DNA of 64,000 bases from Pseudomonadota bacterium (GTDB lineage: Bacteria; Desulfobacterota; Binatia; Binatales; Binataceae): the NCBI GenBank assembly GCA_021324885.1, contig JAJPIF010000011.1, positions 248,001 to 312,000 of the forward strand, given 5' to 3'. Shown here one piece after another: positions 8,031 to 17,192 of the stretch. The number at the start of each line of letters is the position of its first letter. Positions within the stretch are counted from its first letter, which is position 1. The position numbers were made by a program, and so were the translations under genes. A model generated the notes under the pieces. It saw only the letters and a list, made by a program, of their open reading frames with translations, was not told where the DNA came from and made no database searches.

Positions 8031-9344
8031 ATGTTGAAGGGCGAAACTTTGGACCGCCAAAGGCGGGGAAAAGCGCGGTCCTCGAAAGCCCGCAGGGCTC
8101 ATCAATCTGAAAGATTCGAAACCCTACTCGATGAAATGTCGGGCGCGATGTCGCGAGTCCCGGGCCACGAGATCGACGGGGCGATCGAGCGATGGCTGCG
8201 GGAAATTGTGCTTGCCCTGGAGATTGACCGCAGCACCGTTTGGGAAAAAGCCTCAGCCGAGCTGGGCTTCGCGGCCACTCATTGGTGGGCGCGTCCGGGA
8301 ATCCCAAAACTTCCCCGTAAAATGGTCTCGATGCGGATTTCGCCCTGGTTGACGGCCGAAGCCTTGGCGGGCAGGCCAGTGATGTATTCAAGCCCGGCCG
8401 ATCTGCCCACGCAGGAGCGATCGCTGAAGCGCTTCCTGGCGGCCCATGGTCCCGAGGCGCAGTTGATGCTGCCTTTGGAAATCGGCGGAGCGGTGGTCGG
8501 CGGCTTGACCTTCGGCAAGTTTCGGGGCCGGTGGAATTGGCCGCCGGCGCTGGTCCGACGCTTGCGTGTCGTCGCACAGATAATCGCCGGCGCGCTCGAT
8601 CGCAAACGCACCTTCATACAGGGCCGCAAGCTGCGCGAAGAGGTCACCGTGGCGGCACGCCGGGCGATGATGGGTCAATTGGCGGCGTCGATCGCGCACG
8701 AACTCAACCAGCCGCTGAGCGCGGTGCTGAGCAATGTCAACGCCGTCCGGCGCATGATCTCGGGCGCCAGCTTCGACCGCAAAGAAGCGGTGGCAGCGCT
8801 CAGCGATGTTGCCGAAGACACCAAACGCGCCGCCGACATTATCCGCCGCGTCAGGGCGCTCTTCCAGGACAATCTCTCGCCCAACGGGAATCTTGAGATT
8901 GGCGCGCTGCTTTCCGAGCTGGAAGGCTTGTTGCGCAGTGAAGCGATGCTGCGACGCGTATCGTTGCGCATTGAAGCCGCGCCGTGCCTGCCCAGCGTGA
9001 CCGGAGACCGCGTCCAACTGCAGCAATGCGTGCTGAACCTCGTGCTGAACGCCTTCGACTCGATCCCGCCTGACAGCACCCGGCGCGAAGTGCTGATCAG
9101 AGCGGTTCAGGAGGAGTCGGAGTGGGTGACGGTTGCAGTCCGTGACACCGGCCGTGGGATAGACGATTCAGTGGCGGGGAGGCTGTTTGAACCCTTCGTT
9201 ACGACCAAGGCCAACGGGATGGGTATGGGCTTGCTGGTGACGCGTTGTATCCTGGAACGGCACGGGGGAAGGGTGTGCGGCAATTCCAACGCCGACCTGG
9301 GAGCGACCTTCAAGTTCACGCTCCCGGCGATTGCCAAACCGTAA
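8031..9344 (+). CDS. Cytoplasmic GAF-domain sensor histidine kinase
   Basis: 437 residues without membrane segments. A GAF-like sensory domain covers about residues 28-195 (predicted from sequence layout). The HisKA dimerisation domain carries the phosphorylated His223 in SIAHELNQPLSAV. The HATPase domain has the N box (LVLNAFDSI), a G1 box (VRDTGRGID) and G2 (TTKANGMGMGLLVTR). This HELNQPL type belongs with FixL/TodS-like kinases that pair with FixJ-like regulators. The soluble sensor implies an intracellular signal, possibly a catabolite of the sulfate ester or hydrocarbon handled by the adjacent genes (inference). Confidence 0.87.
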   Translation: MLKGETLDRQRRGKARSSKARRAHQSERFETLLDEMSGAMSRVPGHEIDGAIERWLREIVLALEIDRSTVWEKASAELGFAATHWWARPGIPKLPRKMVSMRISPWLTAEALAGRPVMYSSPADLPTQERSLKRFLAAHGPEAQLMLPLEIGGAVVGGLTFGKFRGRWNWPPALVRRLRVVAQIIAGALDRKRTFIQGRKLREEVTVAARRAMMGQLAASIAHELNQPLSAVLSNVNAVRRMISGASFDRKEAVAALSDVAEDTKRAADIIRRVRALFQDNLSPNGNLEIGALLSELEGLLRSEAMLRRVSLRIEAAPCLPSVTGDRVQLQQCVLNLVLNAFDSIPPDSTRREVLIRAVQEESEWVTVAVRDTGRGIDDSVAGRLFEPFVTTKANGMGMGLLVTRCILERHGGRVCGNSNADLGATFKFTLPAIAKP

Positions 9345-9360
9345 AATCGGACTAGACCTG

Positions 9361-10038
9361 ATGAATCATGAAAGCATGGTCGCGGTAATCGATGACGATG
9401 AGCCGGCGCGCCGCGCCTTGCTGCGCCAGCTCAATTGCGCCGGTTTTCGGGCCGTCGGTTTCGCTGGTGGAATCGAGTTCGTGAACGCGGCGGCGCACAG
9501 GGATTTCGATTGTGTAGTGGCCGACATGTATCTTCCCATCATGGACGGGCTCCAGCTGCAGGCGGAGATCAAACGAATCAGCCCTGACCTCTCCATCGTA
9601 TTCATTACCGGGCATGGGGATTTATCAGTGGGTCTTGCGGCGATGAAACAGGGCGCGGTCGATTTTTTGGAAAAACCGCTTCATGAGGACGCGCTGATCG
9701 AGGCGGTGCGGCGCGGCGCCGATCTTTGCCGGCAACGGCGCGCAGCCCAGGCCAGGCGCGTCCAACTTGAGGGCCGTTACGAGACCCTCACCCGGCGCGA
9801 ACGCGAGGTGTTCGACCTGGTTGCGGCGGGCCGGTTGAACAAGCAGGCCGGCGCCGACTTGGGTATCACCGAGAGAACGATCAAGGTCCACAGGGGACGC
9901 GTGATGCAAAAGATGGGCGCGGACTCGCTGGCGACGTTGGTGCGGATGGCGATCATATTGGAAATCCGCTCGCTTCCTCATAATCCAGATGCCCCCAGGC
10001 CTCAGTTGAACGCACTTGAACTGAACAACGGCCGTTGA
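9361..10038 (+). CDS. FixJ/NarL-type DNA-binding response regulator
   Basis: 225 residues. The receiver domain has DDDE at 11-14, phospho-acceptor Asp55 (VADMYLP), Thr in FITGHGD and Lys in FLEKPLHEDAL. The C-terminal LuxR-type helix-turn-helix is LTRREREVFDLVAAG, then ITERTIKVHRGRVMQKM. I chose ATG 9361, 16 bases after the kinase stop; an in-frame start at 9331 would overlap the kinase. It is the likely binder of the twin operators at 3701 and 7360, which is an inference from proximity. Confidence 0.88.
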   Translation: MNHESMVAVIDDDEPARRALLRQLNCAGFRAVGFAGGIEFVNAAAHRDFDCVVADMYLPIMDGLQLQAEIKRISPDLSIVFITGHGDLSVGLAAMKQGAVDFLEKPLHEDALIEAVRRGADLCRQRRAAQARRVQLEGRYETLTRREREVFDLVAAGRLNKQAGADLGITERTIKVHRGRVMQKMGADSLATLVRMAIILEIRSLPHNPDAPRPQLNALELNNGR

Positions 10039-10161
10039 ACTCGGCATCCCAATCAGTTTGTTCGCGCAGTGCGGCCCCTGCCATCGACGGGAGTTCAAAT
10101 TGTGGATCGGCTCGCGACGCAGTTCCCGCCGGTCCCAGGCGAAAGCGCCGGTTTTCCGCGG

Positions 10162-11388
10162 TCAGCGCGGTTGATTCAAAGCTCCCGTGGTTTTCAGAAA
10201 TGAATAGATTCGCGACGCGATTTCGTCCGAGAATTCAGCATTGTAGTGTGATCCGTCCACATAGAGATTGCGTCTTTCGCCCTCCTGCAGGCCGGCGAGA
10301 TCGAGAAAGTTCCCGTCCAGGTGTCCTTCGCGCGCCAGCTTCTCGATGGCCGGATAGACGGCGGGTACCCAGCTCTCGCTTTGAAGAACAGTTCGCGGGA
10401 ATTTGAAATAACGGAGATCGTATTTGTAGGCGGCGACCGGCTGCCAGACGAAATCAGCCGTCACACCATAGCCGCGGCTCAAAATCTCGATCACTTTTTT
10501 GTTCCGGAGCCAGCGATCCACGATATACGCGGGTACATCCGGCGGCGGCGGTTGAAGGTCGTCGGTATGGCGGTCGATACCGAACCGCTCGGCGATCGAT
10601 CTGGCAAACCCGGCCATCGGGATGGCCTGGAGCAAAAGCATGTAGGTGTTTTGCGACCGTTTGGCATTTTCGATCGCGGTGTACACGTATTCGTCAGGCC
10701 AGTGCGCGCCGAGGGGCGGATTAGACGTCCATTCCTGACATTCATTGAGACCATCGATGAAGACCGCGACATTCGGCACGAATCCGCCGCGCAGAAGAGA
10801 AAGATAGAGCAGTAATTCCTGGGTCGAGGTATAGCCAGGCCGTCCGAAATTGTACACGTTGACACGCGCGCGATCCGCGCCGTCCGCATGTTGCTGCAGG
10901 TAGGACGCTATAGTCTGATCGTCCGCGACCAGAAAGCCGAAAGTGGTGGAACCGCCGAACACAAATATATTCAACGCTGAGCGGTCGGGGGGCCATGGAC
11001 CCTGATCCCGCACCCGCCTGAATCCGCCCGCTTCGACGTTTACGTAGCGCCCATGCAAAGGCCGCAGCCGAAGCTGCGTGATCGGATCATAGTCGTAGTT
11101 GCGAAGCATCACCGCGGCGAAGCTCTCGGCCGTAAGGGTGCGATTGCGCCAGGCAGGATTGCCGCCCGCGCCGGGACCGGATTTCGAATCCTGCGCCAGC
11201 AGCGGGTGAAAATGGCGCGCGACGCGGGAGTAGCCGAGCAGAAGCAGGTTGAAGCAAATCAGCAGCATCAGGAAGTTCGTGAGCATGAGCGCGAAGGATT
11301 TGTAAAACGACCTCATATACGGCCCGATCATTAGCGCGTACCAGCCATCAAGGAAACTTATGAGCGGCAGCAAAGCCCCGGCACGCAT
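10162..11388 (-). CDS. Membrane-anchored SGNH/GDSL hydrolase-like protein
   Basis: 408 residues from ATG 11388. There is one strong transmembrane helix at about residues 29-52, then an extracytoplasmic domain with the SGNH blocks: nucleophile Ser in FGGSTTFG, block II Gly in FGRPGYTS, block III Asn in DGLNEC, and catalytic Asp/His in VDGSHYN near the C-terminus. Such proteins act as acyl-esterases or O-acyl transferases on glycans and lipids. It is divergent from the oligosaccharyltransferase gene (192-base gap), which suggests a role in glycan modification. An open frame extends upstream to 12204, but that part is antisense to the neighbour and I excluded it. Confidence 0.78.
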   Translation of the reverse strand: MRAGALLPLISFLDGWYALMIGPYMRSFYKSFALMLTNFLMLLICFNLLLLGYSRVARHFHPLLAQDSKSGPGAGGNPAWRNRTLTAESFAAVMLRNYDYDPITQLRLRPLHGRYVNVEAGGFRRVRDQGPWPPDRSALNIFVFGGSTTFGFLVADDQTIASYLQQHADGADRARVNVYNFGRPGYTSTQELLLYLSLLRGGFVPNVAVFIDGLNECQEWTSNPPLGAHWPDEYVYTAIENAKRSQNTYMLLLQAIPMAGFARSIAERFGIDRHTDDLQPPPPDVPAYIVDRWLRNKKVIEILSRGYGVTADFVWQPVAAYKYDLRYFKFPRTVLQSESWVPAVYPAIEKLAREGHLDGNFLDLAGLQEGERRNLYVDGSHYNAEFSDEIASRIYSFLKTTGALNQPR

Positions 11389-11580
11389 CGTACGGACAGC
11401 GGACGGAGGCGGACGCCAGCGTCGCGTTGAAGCCGGCCAGAATGGGGACGGCGGTTTTAGGTTGGCGCAATGGACGGCGGCAAAGGTGGTTTGCGCGCGT
11501 GCGCTACTGTGCTGTATTTTTGCCGGCATGCCATTTTCTGCGGCGCGCCTGCTGGAAAACTCCGCCCGGGAGTCTCGCGT

Positions 11581-14499
11581 GTGAAAATTCGCCAGGCTGG
11601 TGGGAGCAGCCAAACCGGTGCGGAGTCTGCCCGCAGGGCTTTGCCTGAGGCTGCTTTGCCTGCCGCTTCGCGCGCGGGGATTGCGGCCCTGAGCGTACCC
11701 GCCTGGATACTGGCAATCGGCACCGCCGCACTGGTTATCTGGATTCGTCTGCTGCCGCTTTCGGTAGGCGACCTTGACGATGTCGCGGCCTCGCTGATTT
11801 CCCTGCGCTACGCCCGCATGATTGCGAGCAGCCTGCCGCCCAATACGCCTGTGGCGCAGGGACGCGCAGAGGTGCATCACAAGCTGGATCGATGGCGAGA
11901 GGAACATCGCGCCGGATATGACGCCCAGATCAGGCAAGTGGCGGCGGTTCTGAAGTCGCAGCTCAGCTATCGCGGTGAGGATGGTGTCGAGCGGATCATT
12001 CTGGGCGACATCGACAGCTATCACTGGCTGCGGATGGCGCGCAATTACCTGCAAACGGGGACCACCTGCGACGCCGTAGTCGGCGGCCAATGCCGCGACA
12101 CTTATGCCAATGCGCCGGTGGGCCGGCGCAATATCTATAATCGCTCGCTCCACATTGCCGCGATTATCGCGGTCGATCGCACGATCACCCGTTTCAAGCC
12201 GCATTATCCGTTGCCGGCCGCCTCTTTTCTGGTTCCCGTGATTGCCGGCGCGCTGGCGGTCTTTCCCGCTTTTGCGATCGGAGCGCGGCTCGCCGGACCG
12301 CTGGGCGGTTTGTGCGCCGCCCTGCTGATATCCGTCAATCCTCTGTTCCTGGAGCGCAGCCTGGGCAGCGACGACGACGTTTGGAATATCGTGCTGCCGC
12401 TATTCATGGTCTGGGCCGCGCTTGAGGCGCTTGGCGCATCGCGCCGGTCCGCCCAGATCGCCTTCGCGGCGCTGGCGGGTTTGTTCGTGGCTCTGCATGC
12501 CGTCACCTGGAGCGGATGGAGTTTCAATTACGCTGTGGTGCTGGCGGGGATGATGGCGACGGTGGCGCTGGAACTGGTTGGATGGTTGGCGAGCGCCCGC
12601 TCGGGCAGGTCATGGGAGCCGAGCAATCTGCAACGGGCCGCGCTGGTGACGGCGGTCTTTTACGTTGCCGGCGGATTGTTTGCGGCTGCTTTCGGAGTTC
12701 GGGGATATTTCAGTGCGCCGCTGTCGATGATCAAGCCGCTGATCTTTGCTTCCCATTCCTCAGCGGCCGCTCCAGACAACGCCTTTTGGCCCGACACCTT
12801 TGCCACTGTCGCTGAACTTGTTCCTCAAAACCTCAGGAGTATTGCGGCCACGATGGGAGGGGCGGTCTTTTTCGGCGCAAGCTGGCTTGGACTGGCGATG
12901 CTGGTGGCGCCGCGAGGGGGACCGAAGCTGGCGGTCCTCGCGCTGATTACCGGCGGCGAATACCTCTATTGGTTGCGGCTTTCCACGGCCCCGCCGGGCA
13001 GACTCGGCGTGCTGCTTTTGCTCGGCTTGCCGCTGCTGGCCGCGGTCCTGATCGATACGCTTGCAAAGCGGGATTTGTCGCGCGAGCTGGGGGCCGTGAT
13101 GATAATCCTGGCCTGGTTTTTCGCCGCTCTGTTCATTGCCTGGGACGCGCGCCGCCTGGTCATGCTGATGATCCCGCCCTTCGCGATCGCGTTCGGGGTC
13201 GCGCTGGGACGGCTGCAACAATGGGCGGACGCGGCAATTCGCCGGCTGCTTCCCGCCGCAGCCCGAATTGCGCGTCCGGTGCTGTTCGCGGTGCTCGCCG
13301 CGGTCTTGATCGGTCCCGTCTGGCAGGGCTACAAACGCGCCCGCAGTTACGTTCCCCATATGAACGCCGCCTGGTGGGACACCTTGACTTTTCTGCGCCA
13401 GCAGTCGCCCCCCAACGCGATCGTCAATACCTGGTGGGACTACGGCTACTGGGTCAAGTTCGTGGCCAGGCGGCGCGTCAACAATGACGGCGGCTCGCTG
13501 CGGACCCATATCCCCTATTGGACTGCCAGAGCGCTGGATGCTCCATCGGGAAGGGAAAGCGCCGGCCTGCTGCGCATGCTCGACTGCGCCTCGGATGCCA
13601 CGCCCGAGCCGGAGGGGAAGCAGGGCGCATACGGCAAGCTGCTTGCTTACGATATGGATGAGATCAAGGCGCAGCAAATGGTCTCGGCGCTGGCGCGAAT
13701 GGGCCGCAGGCAGGCGCAGGCTTATCTGGCCGAGCAAGGGCTTGACGCATCGGCGCAGAACGACATCCTGCGCTCCACCCATTGCGATCCGCCGCCTTCA
13801 TACCTGCTTCTGAGCACCGCGATGGAACCAATGCCGGCGTGGCGGTTTCTCGCCAACTGGGATTTCGAGCGCGCCTATGTGGTCAGGCGCGCGCGCCTGA
13901 TGCCGCGCAAGCTGGCGATGGCCGATCTGGTATCGCGTTTCGGCCTGTCCGGCGAGCAGGCGCGTTCATTGCTCAATCGGTCGGATTCCGTTACCTCAGC
14001 ACCTGCCGAACGTAACTTCATCGAACCCGGATTCAGCAAGTTGCGTTCGGGCCTGTGGAGATGCGATCGGGCGGGCGCGGCGCTGACGTGCAATTTGAGT
14101 GCGCGAATCGATCCGGCCACCGTCGTCCGCCAGGTTATCTTCAATCCCGCCAATCCGGACGCAACCCGCATGACTGCGATCCACGAGCAGCCCGGCCAAA
14201 GACCTTCGTGGATCCAGCTTGCGCCGGCGCTTTTGCTGATCGCGGATTACGACGGGATACGGGAAGTGTCAAATCCCAACGCGAAAAACTCCCATTTGGC
14301 AGTCCTGATCGATCTTCCACGCTCGTTAGTGAGGCTCGCCACACCTGATTACCTGCGCTCGACCTACAACAACCTGATGTACCTTGACGGCAGGTACACG
14401 CCCTTTTTCGAAAAGGTGCGCCAGGAAATCGGGTTTCGCGGCGAGCGCGTGACGCTGTGGCGAATCAACTGGCAGAGGCTCGAAGCGCTTGATCAGTGA
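11581..14499 (+). CDS. STT3/PglB/AglB-type oligosaccharyltransferase
   Basis: 972 residues from GTG 11581, which has GGGAG 8 bases upstream; an in-frame ATG lies at 11470. The first 560 residues contain many membrane helices. A first acidic motif, GDIDSYHW (142-149), and a second, GSDDDVW (262-268), match the metal/lipid-donor loops of STT3. The soluble C-terminal domain opens with the diagnostic catalytic motif WWDYG (618-622) in NTWWDYGYWVKF. Family members transfer lipid-linked glycans to Asn of periplasmic proteins. Bacterial examples are scarce outside Campylobacterota and some Desulfobacterota. It is followed at once by a glycosyltransferase remnant. Confidence 0.9.
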   Translation: MKIRQAGGSSQTGAESARRALPEAALPAASRAGIAALSVPAWILAIGTAALVIWIRLLPLSVGDLDDVAASLISLRYARMIASSLPPNTPVAQGRAEVHHKLDRWREEHRAGYDAQIRQVAAVLKSQLSYRGEDGVERIILGDIDSYHWLRMARNYLQTGTTCDAVVGGQCRDTYANAPVGRRNIYNRSLHIAAIIAVDRTITRFKPHYPLPAASFLVPVIAGALAVFPAFAIGARLAGPLGGLCAALLISVNPLFLERSLGSDDDVWNIVLPLFMVWAALEALGASRRSAQIAFAALAGLFVALHAVTWSGWSFNYAVVLAGMMATVALELVGWLASARSGRSWEPSNLQRAALVTAVFYVAGGLFAAAFGVRGYFSAPLSMIKPLIFASHSSAAAPDNAFWPDTFATVAELVPQNLRSIAATMGGAVFFGASWLGLAMLVAPRGGPKLAVLALITGGEYLYWLRLSTAPPGRLGVLLLLGLPLLAAVLIDTLAKRDLSRELGAVMIILAWFFAALFIAWDARRLVMLMIPPFAIAFGVALGRLQQWADAAIRRLLPAAARIARPVLFAVLAAVLIGPVWQGYKRARSYVPHMNAAWWDTLTFLRQQSPPNAIVNTWWDYGYWVKFVARRRVNNDGGSLRTHIPYWTARALDAPSGRESAGLLRMLDCASDATPEPEGKQGAYGKLLAYDMDEIKAQQMVSALARMGRRQAQAYLAEQGLDASAQNDILRSTHCDPPPSYLLLSTAMEPMPAWRFLANWDFERAYVVRRARLMPRKLAMADLVSRFGLSGEQARSLLNRSDSVTSAPAERNFIEPGFSKLRSGLWRCDRAGAALTCNLSARIDPATVVRQVIFNPANPDATRMTAIHEQPGQRPSWIQLAPALLLIADYDGIREVSNPNAKNSHLAVLIDLPRSLVRLATPDYLRSTYNNLMYLDGRYTPFFEKVRQEIGFRGERVTLWRINWQRLEALDQ

Positions 14500-14515
14500 A
14501 ACAGACGGCTCCGCT

Positions 14516-14686
14516 GTGAAGCGCGTTCTGATGGTCCAGCCTTCGCTCAATCCTCCCGGCGGCAACGGCGTCGCGGCGTGGATGATTGAGGCGCTGAGGC
14601 CCGGTCATCGAGTGTCGCTGCTCGCGTGGGAAGCCCCGCAACTTGATTTAGTCAACCGCTTTTGCGGGACCTCGCTGAGCGGCTGA
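14516..14686 (+). pseudogene. Truncated glycosyltransferase (N-terminal fragment)
   Basis: Only about 56 codons: the start VKRVLMVQPSLNPPGGNGVAAW is the canonical first strand and glycine loop of a GT-B (family 4) glycosyltransferase, followed by LRPGHRVSLLAWE. The frame then stops, where a full enzyme would run to about 370 residues. No continuation appears in any frame before the MFS gene at 14766. It begins 16 bases after the oligosaccharyltransferase stop (GTG 14516; TTG 14489 also possible), so the two were probably one operon before a deletion. Confidence 0.65.
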
Positions 14687-14765
14687 TTTCCCGACCAGCC
14701 GTTTTGCGCCTCGCTCTCGATCGATTCACTGGCGCATATCGATCATCGGCTGCTATTTTGGGCCG

Positions 14766-16004
14766 ATGGAAAATCAAAGTGCCGGCGTATGGCCCGTGAT
14801 TTGGAGCCTGGCGCTCGTGCAGTTTATCCTGCTTGGCCCGACTTATGGCACTTTGGGCTATTTCTACGCGCCCTGGATCAGTGAATTCGGCTGGGACCAT
14901 GCCAGGGTCGCGCTGACCACCGCCGCTTTTCTCTTCGCCCAGGGCGCCGTCAGCCCGCTGGTTGGATGGCTGCTGGACCGCGTCCCGGCGCAGATTGTCA
15001 TGACTGTCGCCGCAGTGGCGGTTGTGATCGGATACCTGTGGGCCAGCACTATCCACTCCTTTGTCCCGATGGTCGCCGCGTTCGCCTTGATTGGCGCCGG
15101 CGTCAGCGCGTCAACCTATGTGCCGTGCATGATGGTGGCGGCGAACTGGGCCACGCAGCGCCGCAGTCTCGCCCTGGGAATCGTGCTGGCCGGCGCCGCG
15201 ATGGGAGGCACTGTGCTGGCGCCGGTCTTCGAAGTACTCCTGGTTCATTTCGGATGGCGCGCGGCGATGGTATGGCTGACTGTTCCGATGTGGCTCGTCG
15301 CAATCCCGCTGATCCTGCTCATGATCCGCACCCGTCCGCCCTCGGCCGCAGGTGTCAGAAGCGTCAAGGAGGAAGCCCAGAGTCTAAGCGGCCTGGATTT
15401 GGGTCCGGCGCTGATGTCGGCGGCGTTCTGGATGCTGGTAGCCACCGAGTTCATCTACAACATGGGCTACCAGGGTTTTGTGCATCACCTGATGACGTAT
15501 TACATCGGCGCGGGCTTCCGCCCGCAGCGGGCCGCGATTATCCTGGCGTTTCTGACGCTGTTCACGATGGTCGGAGCGATCGCGCTGGGCGAGTTCGCCG
15601 ATAAACGCGGGATCCGAATCGTGCTGATCGGGTCGCTGATCGGGCTGGCCGCCAGCTTCCTGGTGGTGTTGGGCGCCACCTCGCGCGATTTTGGCACTGC
15701 TTTCGCCGTCGCTTCAATGATCGGCGCGGGTTTGAGCGTGGGCGCTTCCGCCACGCTGCTGCCCGCAATCCTGGCCGAAGCGCTGGGACTGCGGCGCTAC
15801 GGCACCTTATGGGGTATCGTCAGGCTGATCGGATGGATCGGAGGAGGGTTCGGGCCGTTTTTGAGCGGTCAGATTTTCGACCGTACCGGAACCTACCGGC
15901 TGTCCTTCGAGTTCTGCGCGGCTTGTATGCTGGTCGGCGCGTGCGCAGCGGCGATGATCAGACCGGCCGAGGGCGCCGTTTCCCAACCGGTCCCCGCGGC
16001 CTGA
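14766..16004 (+). CDS. MFS transporter
   Basis: 412 residues with twelve predicted hydrophobic helices. The loop 2-3 MFS signature is present as GWLLDRVPAQ, and a second-half counterpart as GEFADKRGIR. Overall it resembles the oxalate/formate-type and monocarboxylate-type MFS porters (LGPTYGTLGYFYAPWISEFGW at the N-terminus). Substrate unknown. It is convergent with the indoleamine dioxygenase gene, with 24 bases between stops and a small GAGCAG/CTGCTC hairpin (16003-16020). Confidence 0.88.
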   Translation: MENQSAGVWPVIWSLALVQFILLGPTYGTLGYFYAPWISEFGWDHARVALTTAAFLFAQGAVSPLVGWLLDRVPAQIVMTVAAVAVVIGYLWASTIHSFVPMVAAFALIGAGVSASTYVPCMMVAANWATQRRSLALGIVLAGAAMGGTVLAPVFEVLLVHFGWRAAMVWLTVPMWLVAIPLILLMIRTRPPSAAGVRSVKEEAQSLSGLDLGPALMSAAFWMLVATEFIYNMGYQGFVHHLMTYYIGAGFRPQRAAIILAFLTLFTMVGAIALGEFADKRGIRIVLIGSLIGLAASFLVVLGATSRDFGTAFAVASMIGAGLSVGASATLLPAILAEALGLRRYGTLWGIVRLIGWIGGGFGPFLSGQIFDRTGTYRLSFEFCAACMLVGACAAAMIRPAEGAVSQPVPAA

Positions 16005-16028
16005 GCAGGCCCGGCTGCTCTGATTGCG

Positions 16029-17192
16029 TCAGGCAATCTTGTAGGCGCGAGTCTCGTCGATAAGCTGTTGCAGCCACTGCATGTAAGGCGTGCCGCCGGT
16101 GCCGCGCGGATCGTCAGTCCATCGATTTATGTATTCCTGGGCCCATCCATAATGGATCGACCGGAACTCCGCCATCGCGTCCAGCACCGCATTGAAGGCG
16201 TGCTTGTCGCACACCTCACGTATGCTCGGCATCGCCTCGACGGATTCGATCAGCGCTCGATGCTCCGCCGGCATGTAATTGCGCATATCGGCCAGATGGT
16301 TGGTTAGCAGCGAAGGTTGGTGCGGGATTTTCATGAAGGCGACAAGAGTGGGCATGATACTGCTCTGGGCGCCGGTTTCGCCGCGGAAATTCATCTCGAT
16401 CGGCCCGCGGAGCCGGCCGCCGTTGCGTTCGACGCCTTCGTACACCACGTTTTCGAAAAAGCGGATGTATGGCCGGAAGGTCCTGTAATACAGCTTCGGA
16501 TCCATCTTTTCCGGTATCCGCCTCAGAACCCTGATTTGTTCCCGGATCGCATCGGCGATGATCCACACCGATTCATTCACCGCGGGCAGGTCGCCGTTAT
16601 TCAACGACTCCTGGACACGGGCGATCGCGTCGAGAATCCGCGCGGCATGGGCCTCGATCTCGACATGAACCAGGATAAACCAGTGCTCGTCGTAGAGATG
16701 AACAAAGTTCTGAATCGTATCGATGTTACCCAGCGCGATCGGTCCGTTGCGTCGAAAGCGCTTCCAGTTGTAGAGCGCGTATCCGTCATAGCTCAGGATC
16801 GGCGGCCGCTTGAGCAGTTCACAGACCTGACATAACGGAACCGCCAGGTTGGCCGGCAACAGCCGGGCGGGTTCCTCGCCAACCTGATTGACGTAGGCCG
16901 AGGCGAGAAATCCCACCCGAACGTAATACAGCCGCAGTTGCGGCAAATTGCGTGTGCCGTGGGGCCATGGTGGGATCTTTAAGGTGCGCGCATATTGGCG
17001 GAATCCGCGATCCTGGAGCAGGCTGGGCAAATCGCGGCCGATTTCATCGAGCAACGCGAATTCGGAGTCCGCAGGAAAACTGGCGAGCGGATCGGGATCG
17101 GGCAGGAAACCTCGTTTACGCAGCTGCGGTCCGATAACCGGATGCGTCGCGCCGCCCGTCTCAACCCGCTCTCGCCTCAGGTCGGTACGCAT
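16029..17192 (-). CDS. Indoleamine 2,3-dioxygenase-like heme protein
   Basis: 387 residues, matching the IDO family along its length. The N-terminal RGFLPDPDPL is followed by LPANLAVPLCQVCELLKRPPILSYDGYALYNW, GETGAQSSIMP, MRNYMPAEHRALIE and the GTGGTPYMQWL active-site loop. His347, in SIHYGWAQEYI, aligns with the proximal heme ligand of human IDO1 (His346). The family oxidises L-tryptophan, or related indoles, to N-formylkynurenine. Neither formamidase nor kynureninase is adjacent, so the physiological indole substrate is open. GAGGAGG upstream of ATG 17192 supports the start. Gene spacing suggests a single-gene transcript. Confidence 0.88.
   Translation of the reverse strand: MRTDLRRERVETGGATHPVIGPQLRKRGFLPDPDPLASFPADSEFALLDEIGRDLPSLLQDRGFRQYARTLKIPPWPHGTRNLPQLRLYYVRVGFLASAYVNQVGEEPARLLPANLAVPLCQVCELLKRPPILSYDGYALYNWKRFRRNGPIALGNIDTIQNFVHLYDEHWFILVHVEIEAHAARILDAIARVQESLNNGDLPAVNESVWIIADAIREQIRVLRRIPEKMDPKLYYRTFRPYIRFFENVVYEGVERNGGRLRGPIEMNFRGETGAQSSIMPTLVAFMKIPHQPSLLTNHLADMRNYMPAEHRALIESVEAMPSIREVCDKHAFNAVLDAMAEFRSIHYGWAQEYINRWTDDPRGTGGTPYMQWLQQLIDETRAYKIA

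Noticed and set aside
11389-12204. Upstream extension of the SGNH reading frame (about 270 extra codons)
   Set aside because: It is antisense to the oligosaccharyltransferase N-terminus and rich in Arg/Pro/Ala as shadow frames are; the protein proper begins at the ATG at 11388.
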